Source: G963665085 sp963665085 (lineage in GTDB: Bacteria > Bacteroidota > Bacteroidia > Bacteroidales > JAAAOM01). Taken from it: a DNA stretch of 64,000 nt. Below, in pieces: positions 44,116-54,059 of this stretch. Below the pieces are notes generated by a model. That model searched no databases, had not been told where the DNA came from, and saw only the letters and a program-made list of their open reading frames with translations. A program made the translations under genes and the position numbers. The DNA is taken from NCBI GenBank assembly GCA_963665085.2, contig CAXXXS010000001.1:3782001-3846000 (forward strand). The letters are read 5' to 3'. Every line of letters begins with the position of its first letter. Positions within the stretch are counted from its first letter, which is position 1.

Positions 44116-44585
44116 ATTTTATAATTTAATTAAGTATTTATCGTCTTAATAGTAATTTCAATAAAGTTATAAACAATTGGGCAAACATTTTTTGTTATGC
44201 TAAATATATATCAGCCTTGAATTTAAATTGAAGTTATACCTTTTTTGCGTATTTGTTTTGTTAGATGTTCTAAAGATTTATAACTTTTCGATAGATTTTT
44301 ATCCTTTTCATATATATTTGTAAATAAGGTTTAACATTTTTAATGGAAAAATTTCAATCATTATTGAAATTTATATAAATGTTCAGTAGTTTAGTAAACC
44401 TAAAAAAATATTAACAAGTAATTAAAACCTAACATACTTTAGGAAATAACGTCTTTTTGGCTTAAACTAATTTAAATGAATAATAATTTTCACTATGTAT
44501 TTTCCTAATTAGGTATTTTGCCTGTGAGATTGAGGATTAAATATTTGTATGTTTGGATATTTAAAAAGAATATAGTACAAAAACA
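44116..44585. other. Divergent intergenic region without recognised gene
   Basis: AT-rich spacer between the creatininase gene and the hybrid kinase gene. No exact promoter box, hairpin or 21-bp array found. Confidence 0.5.
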
Positions 44586-46394
44586 GTGAGAAAAATGCAA
44601 CTCTATAACTTCCTTTTTAATAAAGGAAATCAGTTTTCAAAAAGTAAAGAGGAAGAGATTTCTATAAAAAATACAAGAATAGGAATAATAACAGCTATTC
44701 TTGTTTTAACCATTTTCGGGGCCCTTGATATTATAGCTTTGCCATATCATTTTAAAACTACATTTATAATTCGATACGCAATAGTTTTACCTGCAGGGAT
44801 ATTGTTTTATATTCTAACTTACACTAAGATATATCATCAAACACCTATGGCTTGGAGGATATTATTAATATTTGCCGGTCAAATTTCGGTGATTACAATG
44901 ATTGCAATTGCTTCACCAGAAGAGGAAGCTTATTGGAATTACTATATAGGCCTTATTCTAATTATACTTTGGGGAGGTTTTGTTTTTAAACTTTCAACGG
45001 TAGAGGTTATTCTTGCGTCAATTACAAATGTGTTGCTTTACAATGTGTTAGCAGTTTTTGTCCAGGATATGGTTAGTTTTGACGCTGGTTCTAAAGAGTT
45101 CACACACTTTTTTGCAAATAATTTTTTCCTGGTTTCATCATCTGTATGTGCTATTTTAGGATCAAACCAACTTAATTCTTCCGCTAAAAAGCTTGTTGAG
45201 CAGAATAGAATACTGGAACTTGATAAAAAGAAATTGTTGGAAGCTAAGAAAAAAGCAGAAGAAAGCGATATGTTGAAGTCTGCATTTCTTGCTAATATGA
45301 GCCATGAGATTCGTACTCCTGTTAACGCGATTTTAGGGTTTAGTGAATTATTAAAAAGACATGATATAGATAAAGGTAAAGAAGAAAAATATCTTTCTAT
45401 CATACAATCAAAGAGTACACAACTGGTTCAGCTTATTGATGATATAATTGATATATCAAAGATTGAAGCGAATCAAATGCAAATTAATTTGTACTCTGTT
45501 TCGTTAAAGCAATTGTTTGAAGATTTGTCTATTTTGTATGCAGGGGTATTAGTAAAAAATGAAAAATCTGAAGAACTAAATATAGTTTTTAAAGAACCAG
45601 CTAAAGGGCTTGATGAGAAAATTTTGTTGGATGAGACAAGGTTTACGCAAGTAGTTACTAATCTTGTTAATAATGCGATAAAATTTACAGAGAAAGGAAC
45701 TATTGAGATAGGTTATGATAAATATGATGCAAAGAGCTTAATTGTATATGTAAAAGATACTGGTGTAGGAATTCCGGATGAAAGTAAAGAATTGATATTC
45801 GAGCGCTTTAGGCAGAGCGATGAATCCATTGCAGATAATTATGGCGGAACAGGGCTGGGACTAAGCATAGCCAAAAGTTTAGTTGAACTGATGGGCGGGG
45901 AAATCTGGCTGGAGTCAACCGTTGGTAAAGGAAGTAAATTCTGTTTTACAATTCCTTACAATGTAGTAGATTATGCATTCGATAACATGCAATATATTAA
46001 TTCGGATCAATCTTATGACTGGACAGGAAAATCTATTTTAATTGTAGAAGATGAGCCTACAAATATGGAGTTCCTGAAGGTGTTGTTAAATGATACAAAA
46101 GCAACACTTCTTTTTGCAGAAAATGGAAAAGAGGCAGTCAATGTTGTAGAAAAGAATAAAGTTGATGCCATTGTCATGGATTTAAAGATGCCTGTTATGA
46201 ATGGTTATGAAGCATCAAAAAAAATAAAACTTAAGCACAAGAAACTTCCGATTATTGCCCAAACAGCATATGCAATGCAATACGATGAATCAAAAGCATT
46301 AAATATGGGGCTTGATGCATACATCAAAAAACCGATTGATGAAAAAAAATTATTCCCCGTTCTATCTAATTATCTTGATAACACTGTTTGTTGA
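44586..46394 (+). CDS. Membrane hybrid histidine kinase (HisKA-HATPase-REC)
   Basis: A 602-residue protein. The start is GTG at 44586 or ATG at 44595. Six hydrophobic segments (about 30-205) form a membrane sensor without a large periplasmic loop. A coiled coil (LELDKKKLLEAKKKAEESD) leads to HisKA (FLANMSHEIRTPVNAILGF, His near 239), HATPase (NLVNNAIKFT, VKDTGVGIP, GGTGLGLSIAKS; about 345-460) and a receiver (ILIVEDEPTN, acceptor Asp in AIVMDLKMPVMNGYE near 536, Lys in YIKKPID). It is a complete hybrid kinase without a separate output gene nearby. Confidence 0.9.
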   Translation: MRKMQLYNFLFNKGNQFSKSKEEEISIKNTRIGIITAILVLTIFGALDIIALPYHFKTTFIIRYAIVLPAGILFYILTYTKIYHQTPMAWRILLIFAGQISVITMIAIASPEEEAYWNYYIGLILIILWGGFVFKLSTVEVILASITNVLLYNVLAVFVQDMVSFDAGSKEFTHFFANNFFLVSSSVCAILGSNQLNSSAKKLVEQNRILELDKKKLLEAKKKAEESDMLKSAFLANMSHEIRTPVNAILGFSELLKRHDIDKGKEEKYLSIIQSKSTQLVQLIDDIIDISKIEANQMQINLYSVSLKQLFEDLSILYAGVLVKNEKSEELNIVFKEPAKGLDEKILLDETRFTQVVTNLVNNAIKFTEKGTIEIGYDKYDAKSLIVYVKDTGVGIPDESKELIFERFRQSDESIADNYGGTGLGLSIAKSLVELMGGEIWLESTVGKGSKFCFTIPYNVVDYAFDNMQYINSDQSYDWTGKSILIVEDEPTNMEFLKVLLNDTKATLLFAENGKEAVNVVEKNKVDAIVMDLKMPVMNGYEASKKIKLKHKKLPIIAQTAYAMQYDESKALNMGLDAYIKKPIDEKKLFPVLSNYLDNTVC

Positions 46395-46541
46395 TTTTTC
46401 GTGTTATTGTTAATTAAGCGTTAGAGGGTAGCGTAATTTTTTAGCTGGCTCCTTTGTTTTTTGTCCTTGTTTTTGAAATTCAATTTTTATTCATTAAAAA
46501 TTATTTTACTAACTTGAGAACCTAACAATAAATTAAAGGCA

Positions 46542-49500
46542 ATGAAATCTCTTTCATTCTTTTTATATGGGGTTCTTATTTTAAGTTTTATTAGTTCATG
46601 TAAGAAAGAAATACTGGAACCAAATGATTTATTATGCGAGTTTCAGGCTAATCCTAAAAGTGTCGAAAATGTAACTCCCCGTTTTTCATGGAAATTGAAT
46701 GACACACTGAAAGAAAGCTCACAGGAAGCTTATCAGGTCTTGGTTGCTTCGGATATTAAAATTTTAAACAAAGATAAAGCAGATATATGGAATAGTGGCA
46801 AAGTTGAGTCCGAACAATCGCATTTAGTCAATTATCTGGGAAAAGAACTGGTATCCGGTAAAAAATATTATTGGAAAGTAAGAATATGGAATCAAAATGG
46901 GGTGAAATCAAAATATAGTGAGTTTGCTAGTTTTGAAATGGGAATGCTTAATGATAAATATTGGCATGCCGAGTGGATTGGTCAGGATATTCAATCAATT
47001 TCTAAAACTTCTGATATTCTTGGAAATTGGATTTGGTTATCTGGTAATCAAGGGAAAAATAAAGAAATTTATTTTAGAAAAAATTTCTTTCTTCCTGAAA
47101 AAAAAATACAAAAAGCAATTTTACGGGTAACGGCAGATAATAATTTTTCTGTTTATTTAAATGGGCGATATATTGCCCAGGCAAGTGACTGGAGGCAATT
47201 TTATACGCATGAGATAAGTACTTATTTAAATCCGGATTATAATACCCTGAGTTTTACTGTTAACAAAGGGAATAATAGTAAAGTTGCCGGATTAATTTTT
47301 AGTATTCATTTGTTTTTTGAAGGCGGTTCAGAACAGATTATTGTTTCAGATGAGACAACGTTGGCTACAGCAAAAACTCCTAAGGGTGAATGGAAAGAAA
47401 TATCTTTTGATGATGATGGCTGGAGTAATTCTGGTATTGTTGCACCATTCGGTAGTGGCGTATGGAAAGATTCAGTAAAGTTATTAGAACCAAGAAATTC
47501 AGTGATGTTGAGGAAGGAATTTTATTTGTCTAAACCCATAGAATCAGCAAAAATTTATGTGACAGGTCTTGGTGGATATAAATTATCCATGAATGGGAAC
47601 AAAGTTGGTAAAGATTTATTAACTCCCGGGTGGACACATTATCCTAAAAAGGTACAATATCAGGTTTATGATGTTACAGAAGATCTTAAATTAGGAGGTA
47701 ATGTAATCGGTGCACTGTTAGGAAATATTTGGTGGAGCAGTGGCTTGGGCTGGAATGGTGGTTCATACTATAGTGATAAACCATTGCGTTTTTTAGCGCA
47801 ACTGGAAATAAATTATAAAGATGGAACATCTGATGAAATTATTACGAACGCAACATGGAAATCAGACTATTCCCCGATAATTTACAATAGCCTTTATCAT
47901 GGTGAGAATTATGATGCCCGATTGGAACAGGAAGGGTGGGATGAAAGTAATTTTGATGATAATAACTGGCAGTTTGTTAAAATATTTGAAGATTTAACAC
48001 CCAAGAAAATTGCTCAGTATTCACCTGCTATTCAAGTAACAGATACACTAACCGCAGAATCTGTTACTGAGCCAAAACCTGGGGTTTTTGTTTTTGATTT
48101 TGGCCAAAATATGGTTGGTCGTGAAAAGCTAAGAATATCAGGAAAAGAAGGTCAGAAAATTATAATGCGTTTTGCAGAATTATTATCAGAAGATGGAACT
48201 GTAGCGCAAGAGAATCTTAGAATGGCAAAAGCCACAGATGTTTATACCTGTAGAGGGGTAGATGAGGAAGTTTGGAGCCCGGACTTTGTTTATCATGGAT
48301 TTAGGTATGTGCAGGTAGAAGGATTAGAGGAGAAACCTTCTAAAGATTTACTATTGGGTGAGGTATTCCATACAAATGCTGATTTTATTGGGAAATTTGA
48401 GTCTTCCAATAACTTGTTAAATCAAATATGGACGAACATAACCTGGGGACAACGTGGTAATATGATGAGTGTACCAACAGATTGCCCACAACGAGATGAG
48501 CGTTTAGGATGGATGGGAGATGCCCAGATCTTTGCCCCAACAGCAAACTACAATATGAATATGTCAAATTTTTGGGCAAAGTGGGTTGCTGATATAGTTG
48601 ATTGTCAAACTCCAGAAGGCTGGGTTTACGATGTAAATCCGGCAATAGTTGTAGATGGCCCTTCAAAACCAGGATGGGGAGATGCCGTTGTTGTTACACC
48701 TTGGATGAGTTATTTATATTATGGAGATAAAAAGATACTTGAAGATAATTATCAGGGAATGAAAGCATGGGTTGAGTATATGCGAGAAAAAAGTGATGAT
48801 AATATCTACGAATGGGGAGATGGTGATTGGGGAGGATATGGAGATTGGGTTGCTGTAGAAGCTTCTCCGACAAAACCAATAGGAGATATCTATTACTATT
48901 ATAGTACTAAATTGTTAGCTAAAATCGCCAAAATTTTGAATAAAGATTTAGATGCAAAAGAATATGAAGAATTGTTGCCTGAAATAGTAGAAGCATTTCA
49001 GGAAAAATATTTTAACCCCGAAATTTCACAGTATATAGGAGAAACACAAACAGCAAATTTATTGCCACTAGCTATTGGAATTACTCCTGAAGATTTACAG
49101 GATGATGTATTTGAGAATATTGTTACAGATGTTCTTGAACACGACAAACATCTTACGACAGGATTTCTGGGGACTGCGTATTTGCTGCCAGAGCTTACAA
49201 AGAGAGGACAGCATGAATTGGCTTACGAATTAGCTATTACAGAAACTTATCCATCCTGGGGGTATATGGTCAAGAATGGGGCTACTACAATGTGGGAGTT
49301 ATGGAATAGCGATAAGGAAAAACCAGAAGGGATGAATTCAAGAAATCATTTTGCTTATGGTTCTGTAGGAGAGTGGTATTTTGGATATTTAGCTGGTATA
49401 CGGCCAATGGAAGAACATCCCGGGTTTAAAAAAATTATTATCCAACCCTATATCCCTGAAAACTTAGAAAATGCAGGAGCAAGTTATAAGAGTCCTTATG

Positions 49501-49748
49501 GTAAAATAGAATCGTATTGGAAAAAAACAAAAGAAGGTCTCGAGCTATCGGTATTAATCCCGCCTAATACTTCAGCTGAGGTTTATTTACCTTTTACCGG
49601 TTATAATAAAATTATAGAAGGAGAAACAACTCTATATGATAACGGGAAGACTTTTGAAAGCGGAAACTCAATATTTCTGGGTAGAAAAGGCGATTATTTA
49701 GCTTTTGATATCTTAGCCGGAAAATATACTTTTTACCTGAATCAGTAG
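46542..49748 (+). CDS. Alpha-L-rhamnosidase, GH78, lipoprotein
   Basis: A 1068-residue enzyme that removes alpha-L-rhamnose from plant or algal polysaccharides or glycosides. It has a lipoprotein signal (YGVLILSFISSCKK, Cys near 20). Order: Ig-like N-terminal domain (about 35-135), a carbohydrate-binding-like beta domain (about 140-320), Bac_rhamnosid N domain (about 330-500), the concanavalin-like region (about 505-620) and the (alpha/alpha)6 barrel (about 625-960). The catalytic-region motif is PTDCPQRDERLGWMGDAQIF (about 646-665), and a later GATTMWELWNS carries another conserved Glu. A C-terminal beta domain ends the protein. It lies near, but not next to, the GH88/105 gene at 54060; both act in rhamnogalacturonan breakdown. 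Confidence 0.93.
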   Translation: MKSLSFFLYGVLILSFISSCKKEILEPNDLLCEFQANPKSVENVTPRFSWKLNDTLKESSQEAYQVLVASDIKILNKDKADIWNSGKVESEQSHLVNYLGKELVSGKKYYWKVRIWNQNGVKSKYSEFASFEMGMLNDKYWHAEWIGQDIQSISKTSDILGNWIWLSGNQGKNKEIYFRKNFFLPEKKIQKAILRVTADNNFSVYLNGRYIAQASDWRQFYTHEISTYLNPDYNTLSFTVNKGNNSKVAGLIFSIHLFFEGGSEQIIVSDETTLATAKTPKGEWKEISFDDDGWSNSGIVAPFGSGVWKDSVKLLEPRNSVMLRKEFYLSKPIESAKIYVTGLGGYKLSMNGNKVGKDLLTPGWTHYPKKVQYQVYDVTEDLKLGGNVIGALLGNIWWSSGLGWNGGSYYSDKPLRFLAQLEINYKDGTSDEIITNATWKSDYSPIIYNSLYHGENYDARLEQEGWDESNFDDNNWQFVKIFEDLTPKKIAQYSPAIQVTDTLTAESVTEPKPGVFVFDFGQNMVGREKLRISGKEGQKIIMRFAELLSEDGTVAQENLRMAKATDVYTCRGVDEEVWSPDFVYHGFRYVQVEGLEEKPSKDLLLGEVFHTNADFIGKFESSNNLLNQIWTNITWGQRGNMMSVPTDCPQRDERLGWMGDAQIFAPTANYNMNMSNFWAKWVADIVDCQTPEGWVYDVNPAIVVDGPSKPGWGDAVVVTPWMSYLYYGDKKILEDNYQGMKAWVEYMREKSDDNIYEWGDGDWGGYGDWVAVEASPTKPIGDIYYYYSTKLLAKIAKILNKDLDAKEYEELLPEIVEAFQEKYFNPEISQYIGETQTANLLPLAIGITPEDLQDDVFENIVTDVLEHDKHLTTGFLGTAYLLPELTKRGQHELAYELAITETYPSWGYMVKNGATTMWELWNSDKEKPEGMNSRNHFAYGSVGEWYFGYLAGIRPMEEHPGFKKIIIQPYIPENLENAGASYKSPYGKIESYWKKTKEGLELSVLIPPNTSAEVYLPFTGYNKIIEGETTLYDNGKTFESGNSIFLGRKGDYLAFDILAGKYTFYLNQ

Positions 49749-49771
49749 AATAGGTGAAAAGTATATTTTTA

Positions 49772-49800
49772 TAAAAAAAAGGAAGTAAATCTTTACTTTC
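49772..49800 (-). terminator. Terminator of the DEAD-box helicase gene
   Basis: Arms AAGTAAA and TTTACTT (49783-49789 and 49792-49798); on the minus strand the stem is followed by eight T. It overlaps the last codons of the helicase gene. Confidence 0.75.
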
Positions 49801-51451
49801 TTCTTTTTCTGCTACGAGTATTTTTATTTCCCTTTTTGTCGGGCATTGATAATTCAACCTTAAGGCTTATGTTTTCATATTTTTTGCCTTTAAAGGATTT
49901 GATAATTAGCTCCTCAAAGCTTTTATCTACTTCAAAGAATGAAAAACCCTTCATCATATCAATGCGGCCAATTTTAATGTCCCTGCGGTTACAAGAATCG
50001 TTAATTAGGCCAATCATTTTGGGAGCTGTAAGTTTGTTGTTATTACCAATATTTATATAAAAACGAGAGAAATCAACATCTTTGCTTTTCCTGTCTTTTC
50101 TTGACTCTCCATCTTCAGAGGTTTTTGCACTCGCATTAATATCTGAAGTGTTTTTATAGTATTCAAAAAAGCGGTTAAATTCAACAGAAACAAAATGCTG
50201 GATTAATTCTTCTCTGGATAACCATGATAATTTTTTGTAAATATCCGGAAGATATTGAGCTATTTGCTCATTATCAACTGTAATATTTTCAACCTTATCA
50301 ATAAGGTTAAATAATTGTTTGCCACAAATTTCTTTTCCGTTAGGAACAAGTTTGTGTTCAAATTTTTGGTCAACAATTTTTTCGAGGGCCTTTATTTTGC
50401 CGAATTCTTTTGTGTGTATTAATGAAACAGACTGGCCTTTTTTTCCGGCCCTACCTGTTCTACCGCTTCTGTGGATATATGCTTCGTTATCGTCTGGTAA
50501 ATTAAAGTTAATTACGTGTGTTAATTCGTTAACATCAAGGCCTCTGGCTGCAACATCTGTGGCAACAAGTATCTGGAGGTGTTTCAAACGAAAACGGTTC
50601 ATTACAAAATCACGTTGAGACTGCGATAAATCACCATGCAATGCATCAGCATTGTAACCATCCTGCATGAGTTTGTTGGCAATGTCTTTGGTTTCACGAC
50701 GTGTTCTGCAAAAAACTATTGAATAGATGTTAGGATTAATATCCACTATTCTTTTTAAGGCTTTATATCGATCTTTTGCAAGGGTAACATAATATACATG
50801 CGAAACGTCTTTTGAACCAATATTTTTTTGGCCGGCAGAGATTTCAATCGGATCGTTCATGTAATTATTAGCGATCTCCCTGATTTCTTTAGGCATTGTT
50901 GCAGAATAAAGCATTGTCTGCTTAGTTCTTGGGGTTTCTTTAAGGATTGCGTTTAGATCCTCTGTAAATCCCATGTTTAGCATTTCATCTGCTTCATCAA
51001 GAACAAGATATTCGATGTCGTTTAATTTAAGGACATTTCTTCTTATTAAATCCAAAGTCCTTCCTGGTGTCCCAACAATTATCTGACAACCTTTTGAAAT
51101 GCTTTTAATTTGTTCGCTTATATTAGCACCACCGTAAACAGCAACAATTTTAAGGTTTTTTATATACTTCGAAAACTTTTCAAGGTCATTGGTAATTTGA
51201 ATTCCCAATTCTCTTGTCGGGCATAAAATAATTGCCTGTATCGTTTTGTTCTTTGGATCTATTTGATTGATAATTGGTAATCCAAAGGCTGCTGTTTTTC
51301 CGGTTCCTGTTTGTGCAAGGCCAATAAGGTCCCTGCTCGACCCAAGAATTGCCGGAATAGTTTTTTCTTGTATCAATGTAGGGGTCTCAAATCCTAGCTC
51401 GGCAATAGCCGTTAGTATTTGGCTATTTAAATCTAGATCTTCAAAATTCAT
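49793..51451 (-). CDS. DEAD-box RNA helicase with DbpA-like RNA-binding domain
   Basis: A 552-residue helicase. Motifs: Q motif GFETPTLIQEKTIPAIL, motif I AQTGTGKTA, Ib VGTPGRTLDL, II VLDEADEM, III YSATMP, V ATDVAARGLDV, VI YIHRSGRTGRAGKKG. After the two RecA domains a helical linker leads to a DbpA/CsdA-type RNA-binding domain (about 468-542: RFYINIGNNNKLTAPKMIGL and SFFEVDKSFEELII) and a basic end. Such proteins remodel rRNA or cold-stabilised mRNA structures. It follows the cold-shock cluster but is separated from it by a terminator hairpin. Confidence 0.93.
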   Translation of the reverse strand: MNFEDLDLNSQILTAIAELGFETPTLIQEKTIPAILGSSRDLIGLAQTGTGKTAAFGLPIINQIDPKNKTIQAIILCPTRELGIQITNDLEKFSKYIKNLKIVAVYGGANISEQIKSISKGCQIIVGTPGRTLDLIRRNVLKLNDIEYLVLDEADEMLNMGFTEDLNAILKETPRTKQTMLYSATMPKEIREIANNYMNDPIEISAGQKNIGSKDVSHVYYVTLAKDRYKALKRIVDINPNIYSIVFCRTRRETKDIANKLMQDGYNADALHGDLSQSQRDFVMNRFRLKHLQILVATDVAARGLDVNELTHVINFNLPDDNEAYIHRSGRTGRAGKKGQSVSLIHTKEFGKIKALEKIVDQKFEHKLVPNGKEICGKQLFNLIDKVENITVDNEQIAQYLPDIYKKLSWLSREELIQHFVSVEFNRFFEYYKNTSDINASAKTSEDGESRKDRKSKDVDFSRFYINIGNNNKLTAPKMIGLINDSCNRRDIKIGRIDMMKGFSFFEVDKSFEELIIKSFKGKKYENISLKVELSMPDKKGNKNTRSRKRRK

Positions 51452-51557
51452 AAATTATTAATAAAAATGTTATAAAAAGGATTTGATTTGAAGGGTTCAA
51501 ATGTAATCTAAAAAAATGAGTATAAATCTTCTTTTTAATAATTATAATCATATAATA

Positions 51558-51598
51558 AAACAAGACTGTCTTTTAATAATTATTAGACAATCTTGTTT
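51558..51598 (-). terminator. Terminator between the cold-shock-domain gene and the helicase gene
   Basis: AAACAAGACTGTCT (51558-51571) and AGACAATCTTGTTT (51585-51598) pair with one mismatch. The minus-strand tail is T-rich. Confidence 0.65.
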
Positions 51599-51636
51599 GA
51601 AAATAATTTCTATTGACAGTTAAGATATTTTAAGAG

Positions 51637-52080
51637 CTATGAAACCATAACGTTTTTTGCAGTTGGGCCTTTATGTCCAGGCTCAACCTCAAAACTAACA
51701 TTACTTCCCTGGCTAATGTTACCTTGTACATCATTTATGTGTACAAAAACACTTTCTTTTGTTTTAGAGTCTTTAATAAAGCCATAACCTTTGGAATCAT
51801 TGAAATAACTAACTATTCCTGTTCTGACTAAATCTTCAGGCTCTTTTTCTCTTTTGGGAACTCCAATTTCAATATCTTCTGCCTTAATCTCTTCTTTTTT
51901 TGTCTCAGGAGGTGTAGATGTAATTACACCATTTTCATCAACATAGGCGATCATATCATCCAAGCTGCTCTTCTTTTTATTCTCTTTTCTGTCAAGTCTT
52001 TTTAGAGCTTTATCTTTTCTCTTTTTTTCTTTCTTTTGTCTTACTTCTTTTTTGTTGAATGTTTCTTGAGATCTACCCAT
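51637..52080 (-). CDS. Cold-shock-domain protein with basic N-terminal extension
   Basis: A 147-residue protein. The first 45 residues are extremely basic (KKEVRQKKEKKRKDKALKR), followed by an acidic linker and a C-terminal cold-shock domain (about 85-147). That domain has RNP1 GYGFIKD and RNP2 SVFVHIN, as in CspA-type RNA chaperones. This long form is frequent in Bacteroidota. It is the last gene of the RRM-Csp-NMO transcript, 14 bases after the NMO-like gene. Confidence 0.88.
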   Translation of the reverse strand: MGRSQETFNKKEVRQKKEKKRKDKALKRLDRKENKKKSSLDDMIAYVDENGVITSTPPETKKEEIKAEDIEIGVPKREKEPEDLVRTGIVSYFNDSKGYGFIKDSKTKESVFVHINDVQGNISQGSNVSFEVEPGHKGPTAKNVMVS

Positions 52081-52094
52081 GTATTATATTTCCC

Positions 52095-53177
52095 TTATGA
52101 TTTTAAATTTTTAATTGCTTTTTGATATTCGTTTTTAAGGTCTTCAAAAACTTTTTTTACTGTAGTTATCTTTTTTACTTTACCGACATTAGCACCGGTA
52201 AAGACAAATCCTTCATCCAGATTGCCTTTATAGGCAGAGAATAAAGCATCCGTAATACAGTAAGATGTAGTTTTTGGATCACACGATTTTATACAATGAT
52301 ACTTACATACCTTTGGACGTTTTAATCCATTGGCAGCATCAGTGATAAACTTATTCATAAGAGCCCTTCCTGGCATGCCAACAGGACTTTTTATGATTTG
52401 CGCATCTTCATCTTTAGCGTTAATGTATGCCTCTTTAAATTCTCTTGAAGCATCGCATTCTTCAGTAGCGACAAAACGAGTTCCTAGTTGAACGGCAGAT
52501 GCTCCTAATTCCATAATTTTATGTGCATCTTCACCAGTATAAATGCCACCTGCTGCAATTACCGGGATACCTTTGTTATGTTTTTCTTTCATCTCATTGG
52601 CAACCTGTAATACTTCAGTAACAAGTTTTTCTAACGAATTACTTTCATCATTTATTTTATCAGCTTTAAATCCAAGATGGCCACCAGCTTTAGGGCCTTC
52701 AACCACAAAAGCATCGGGTAAATAGTTAAAGTTTTGTAGCCATTTATTACATAAAATGGATGCAGCACGTGCTGAAGATACAATTGGGACTAATTTTGTT
52801 TTAATACCTTTTTCCAGGTACTTTGGTAAGTCTAATGGAAGGCCAGCACCAGAAAAAATAATGTCAATTCCCTCTTCAATTGAGGTTTTAACCATGTCAG
52901 AGAAATTAGTCAAAACCGACATGATATTTACACCAAGAACTCCAATTGATTGCTCACGGGCTTTTCTGATTGAATTTCTTAGCGCTTCAATGTTATGTTT
53001 TTTTAAGTTAGTGTATTTTTCATTTTCAACGAGACCAATTCCAACAGTAGAAATAACACCAACTCCACCCATATTTGCAACTGCAGAAGCTAGTCCTGCA
53101 ACTGAAATACCAATACCCATTCCGCCTTGTATAATTGGAATGGGTATTTTAAGGTCTCCTATACTAAATGATTTCAA
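52095..53177 (-). CDS. Nitronate monooxygenase / FabK-like flavin enzyme
   Basis: A 360-residue FMN enzyme of the 2-nitropropane dioxygenase family. The start is TTG at 53177, because the FMN-binding opening IPIIQGGMGIGISVAGL (about 14-30) must be included and no ATG precedes it. Further motifs: GGVGVIST, VEGPKAGGHLGF (catalytic His region, about 160-171), VIAAGGIYTGEDAHKIMELG, GASAVQLGTRFVATEECDAS. A cysteine-rich stretch (CKYHCIKSCDPKTTSYC, about 296-312) is an addition in one subgroup. It could detoxify nitronates or act as an enoyl-ACP reductase; sequence alone does not decide. It is embedded in a cold-shock transcript, which is curious. Confidence 0.85.
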   Translation of the reverse strand: MKSFSIGDLKIPIPIIQGGMGIGISVAGLASAVANMGGVGVISTVGIGLVENEKYTNLKKHNIEALRNSIRKAREQSIGVLGVNIMSVLTNFSDMVKTSIEEGIDIIFSGAGLPLDLPKYLEKGIKTKLVPIVSSARAASILCNKWLQNFNYLPDAFVVEGPKAGGHLGFKADKINDESNSLEKLVTEVLQVANEMKEKHNKGIPVIAAGGIYTGEDAHKIMELGASAVQLGTRFVATEECDASREFKEAYINAKDEDAQIIKSPVGMPGRALMNKFITDAANGLKRPKVCKYHCIKSCDPKTTSYCITDALFSAYKGNLDEGFVFTGANVGKVKKITTVKKVFEDLKNEYQKAIKNLKS

Positions 53178-53189
53178 TATAGTTTTATT

Positions 53190-53390
53190 TTAGTTTAAAG
53201 TTTTAACATTAATTGCAACGATACCTTTTTCTCCTTGTTTAGTTTCGAATTCTACTTCTTGATCTGGTTGTAAAGCAGAGTAAGAATTTACTAAACCTGT
53301 TCTGTGTACAAAGATATCTTTTCCTTCATCGGTTAGTATAAAACCAAATCCCTTGGTTTCGTTATACCATTTAACTTTTCCTTTAGCCAT
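53190..53390 (-). CDS. Cold-shock protein (CspA family)
   Basis: A 66-residue single cold-shock domain: GKVKWYNETKGFGFILTD with RNP1 GFGFI and DIFVHRTGL with RNP2. It binds single-stranded RNA or DNA and melts secondary structure. The usual lysine-rich RNP1 context KGFGFI is kept, and RNP2 has VHRT where CspA has VHFS. It lies 9 bases after the RRM gene and 12 bases before the NMO-like gene. Confidence 0.95.
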   Translation of the reverse strand: MAKGKVKWYNETKGFGFILTDEGKDIFVHRTGLVNSYSALQPDQEVEFETKQGEKGIVAINVKTLN

Positions 53391-53399
53391 AATGTGTTA

Positions 53400-53669
53400 T
53401 TAATATCTACTATTATTGAAACTTTTCTTTTTTGGCCTTGCTTCATTTACAACCATGTCTCTGTTTTCTAACGAAGCTCCATTTAATTCGTCAATGGCTT
53501 TTTTTGCCGCTGCAGAATCATCCATTTCTACGAAGCCAAAACCTTTGCTTCGTCCGCTGTATTTGTCCATAACAATTTTTGAAGAACTAACAGCACCGTA
53601 TTCTTCAAAAATCTCTTGCAAATCTTGCTCATCAACCTTGTAATCAAGGTTACCTACGTAAATGTTCAT
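53400..53669 (-). CDS. RRM RNA-binding protein
   Basis: An 89-residue protein with one RNA-recognition motif: RNP2 MNIYVGNLDY at the start and RNP1 SKGFGFVEMD (about 42-51), ending in a basic tail (RPKKKSFNNSRY). Such small RRM proteins are typical of Bacteroidota and cyanobacteria and are often cold-induced. It is the first gene of the RRM-Csp-NMO-CSD transcript, with a leader of roughly 230 bases if the promoter at 53904-53932 is right. Confidence 0.95.
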   Translation of the reverse strand: MNIYVGNLDYKVDEQDLQEIFEEYGAVSSSKIVMDKYSGRSKGFGFVEMDDSAAAKKAIDELNGASLENRDMVVNEARPKKKSFNNSRY

Positions 53670-53903
53670 TATAAAAAAATTAATTTATTGTTAAAAATAA
53701 CAAGGCAAAATTCTTGGTTATTATGAATATTGATTATACGGTATTTCAATAAAGAAAGGAGGTACAAATAAAAACCCAGAAAAACAAAAAATTGTGCGAT
53801 AACTTGTTATTAAAATTATTAAAAAGATTTAAAAAAAGGATAACTACAACTAAACAATGTGAAATAGTTAATAAATACACATTTTCTTAAATCAAAATTC
53901 CGA

Positions 53904-53932
53904 CAAATTTATACTTTATTTTAATTAATCAA
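53904..53932 (-). promoter_or_regulatory. Candidate promoter of the cold-shock transcript
   Basis: Minus strand TTG (53930-53932), 18-base spacer, TAAATTTG (53904-53911). It fits the Bacteroidetes promoter and gives a long AT-rich leader of about 230 bases before the RRM gene, as is common for cold-shock mRNAs. Nothing else is seen in the 53670-54059 gap. Confidence 0.5.
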
Positions 53933-54059
53933 GCATTTTTTGCGTTTTTCGCTAAAAATATATCAGGGGAAAAAAAATATATGCATTTTTACAACTGATA
54001 GATACCTTGGAGATCTCTATCAAAAAAGACAAACATTATTTTAATCTAAATCTAAAAAA

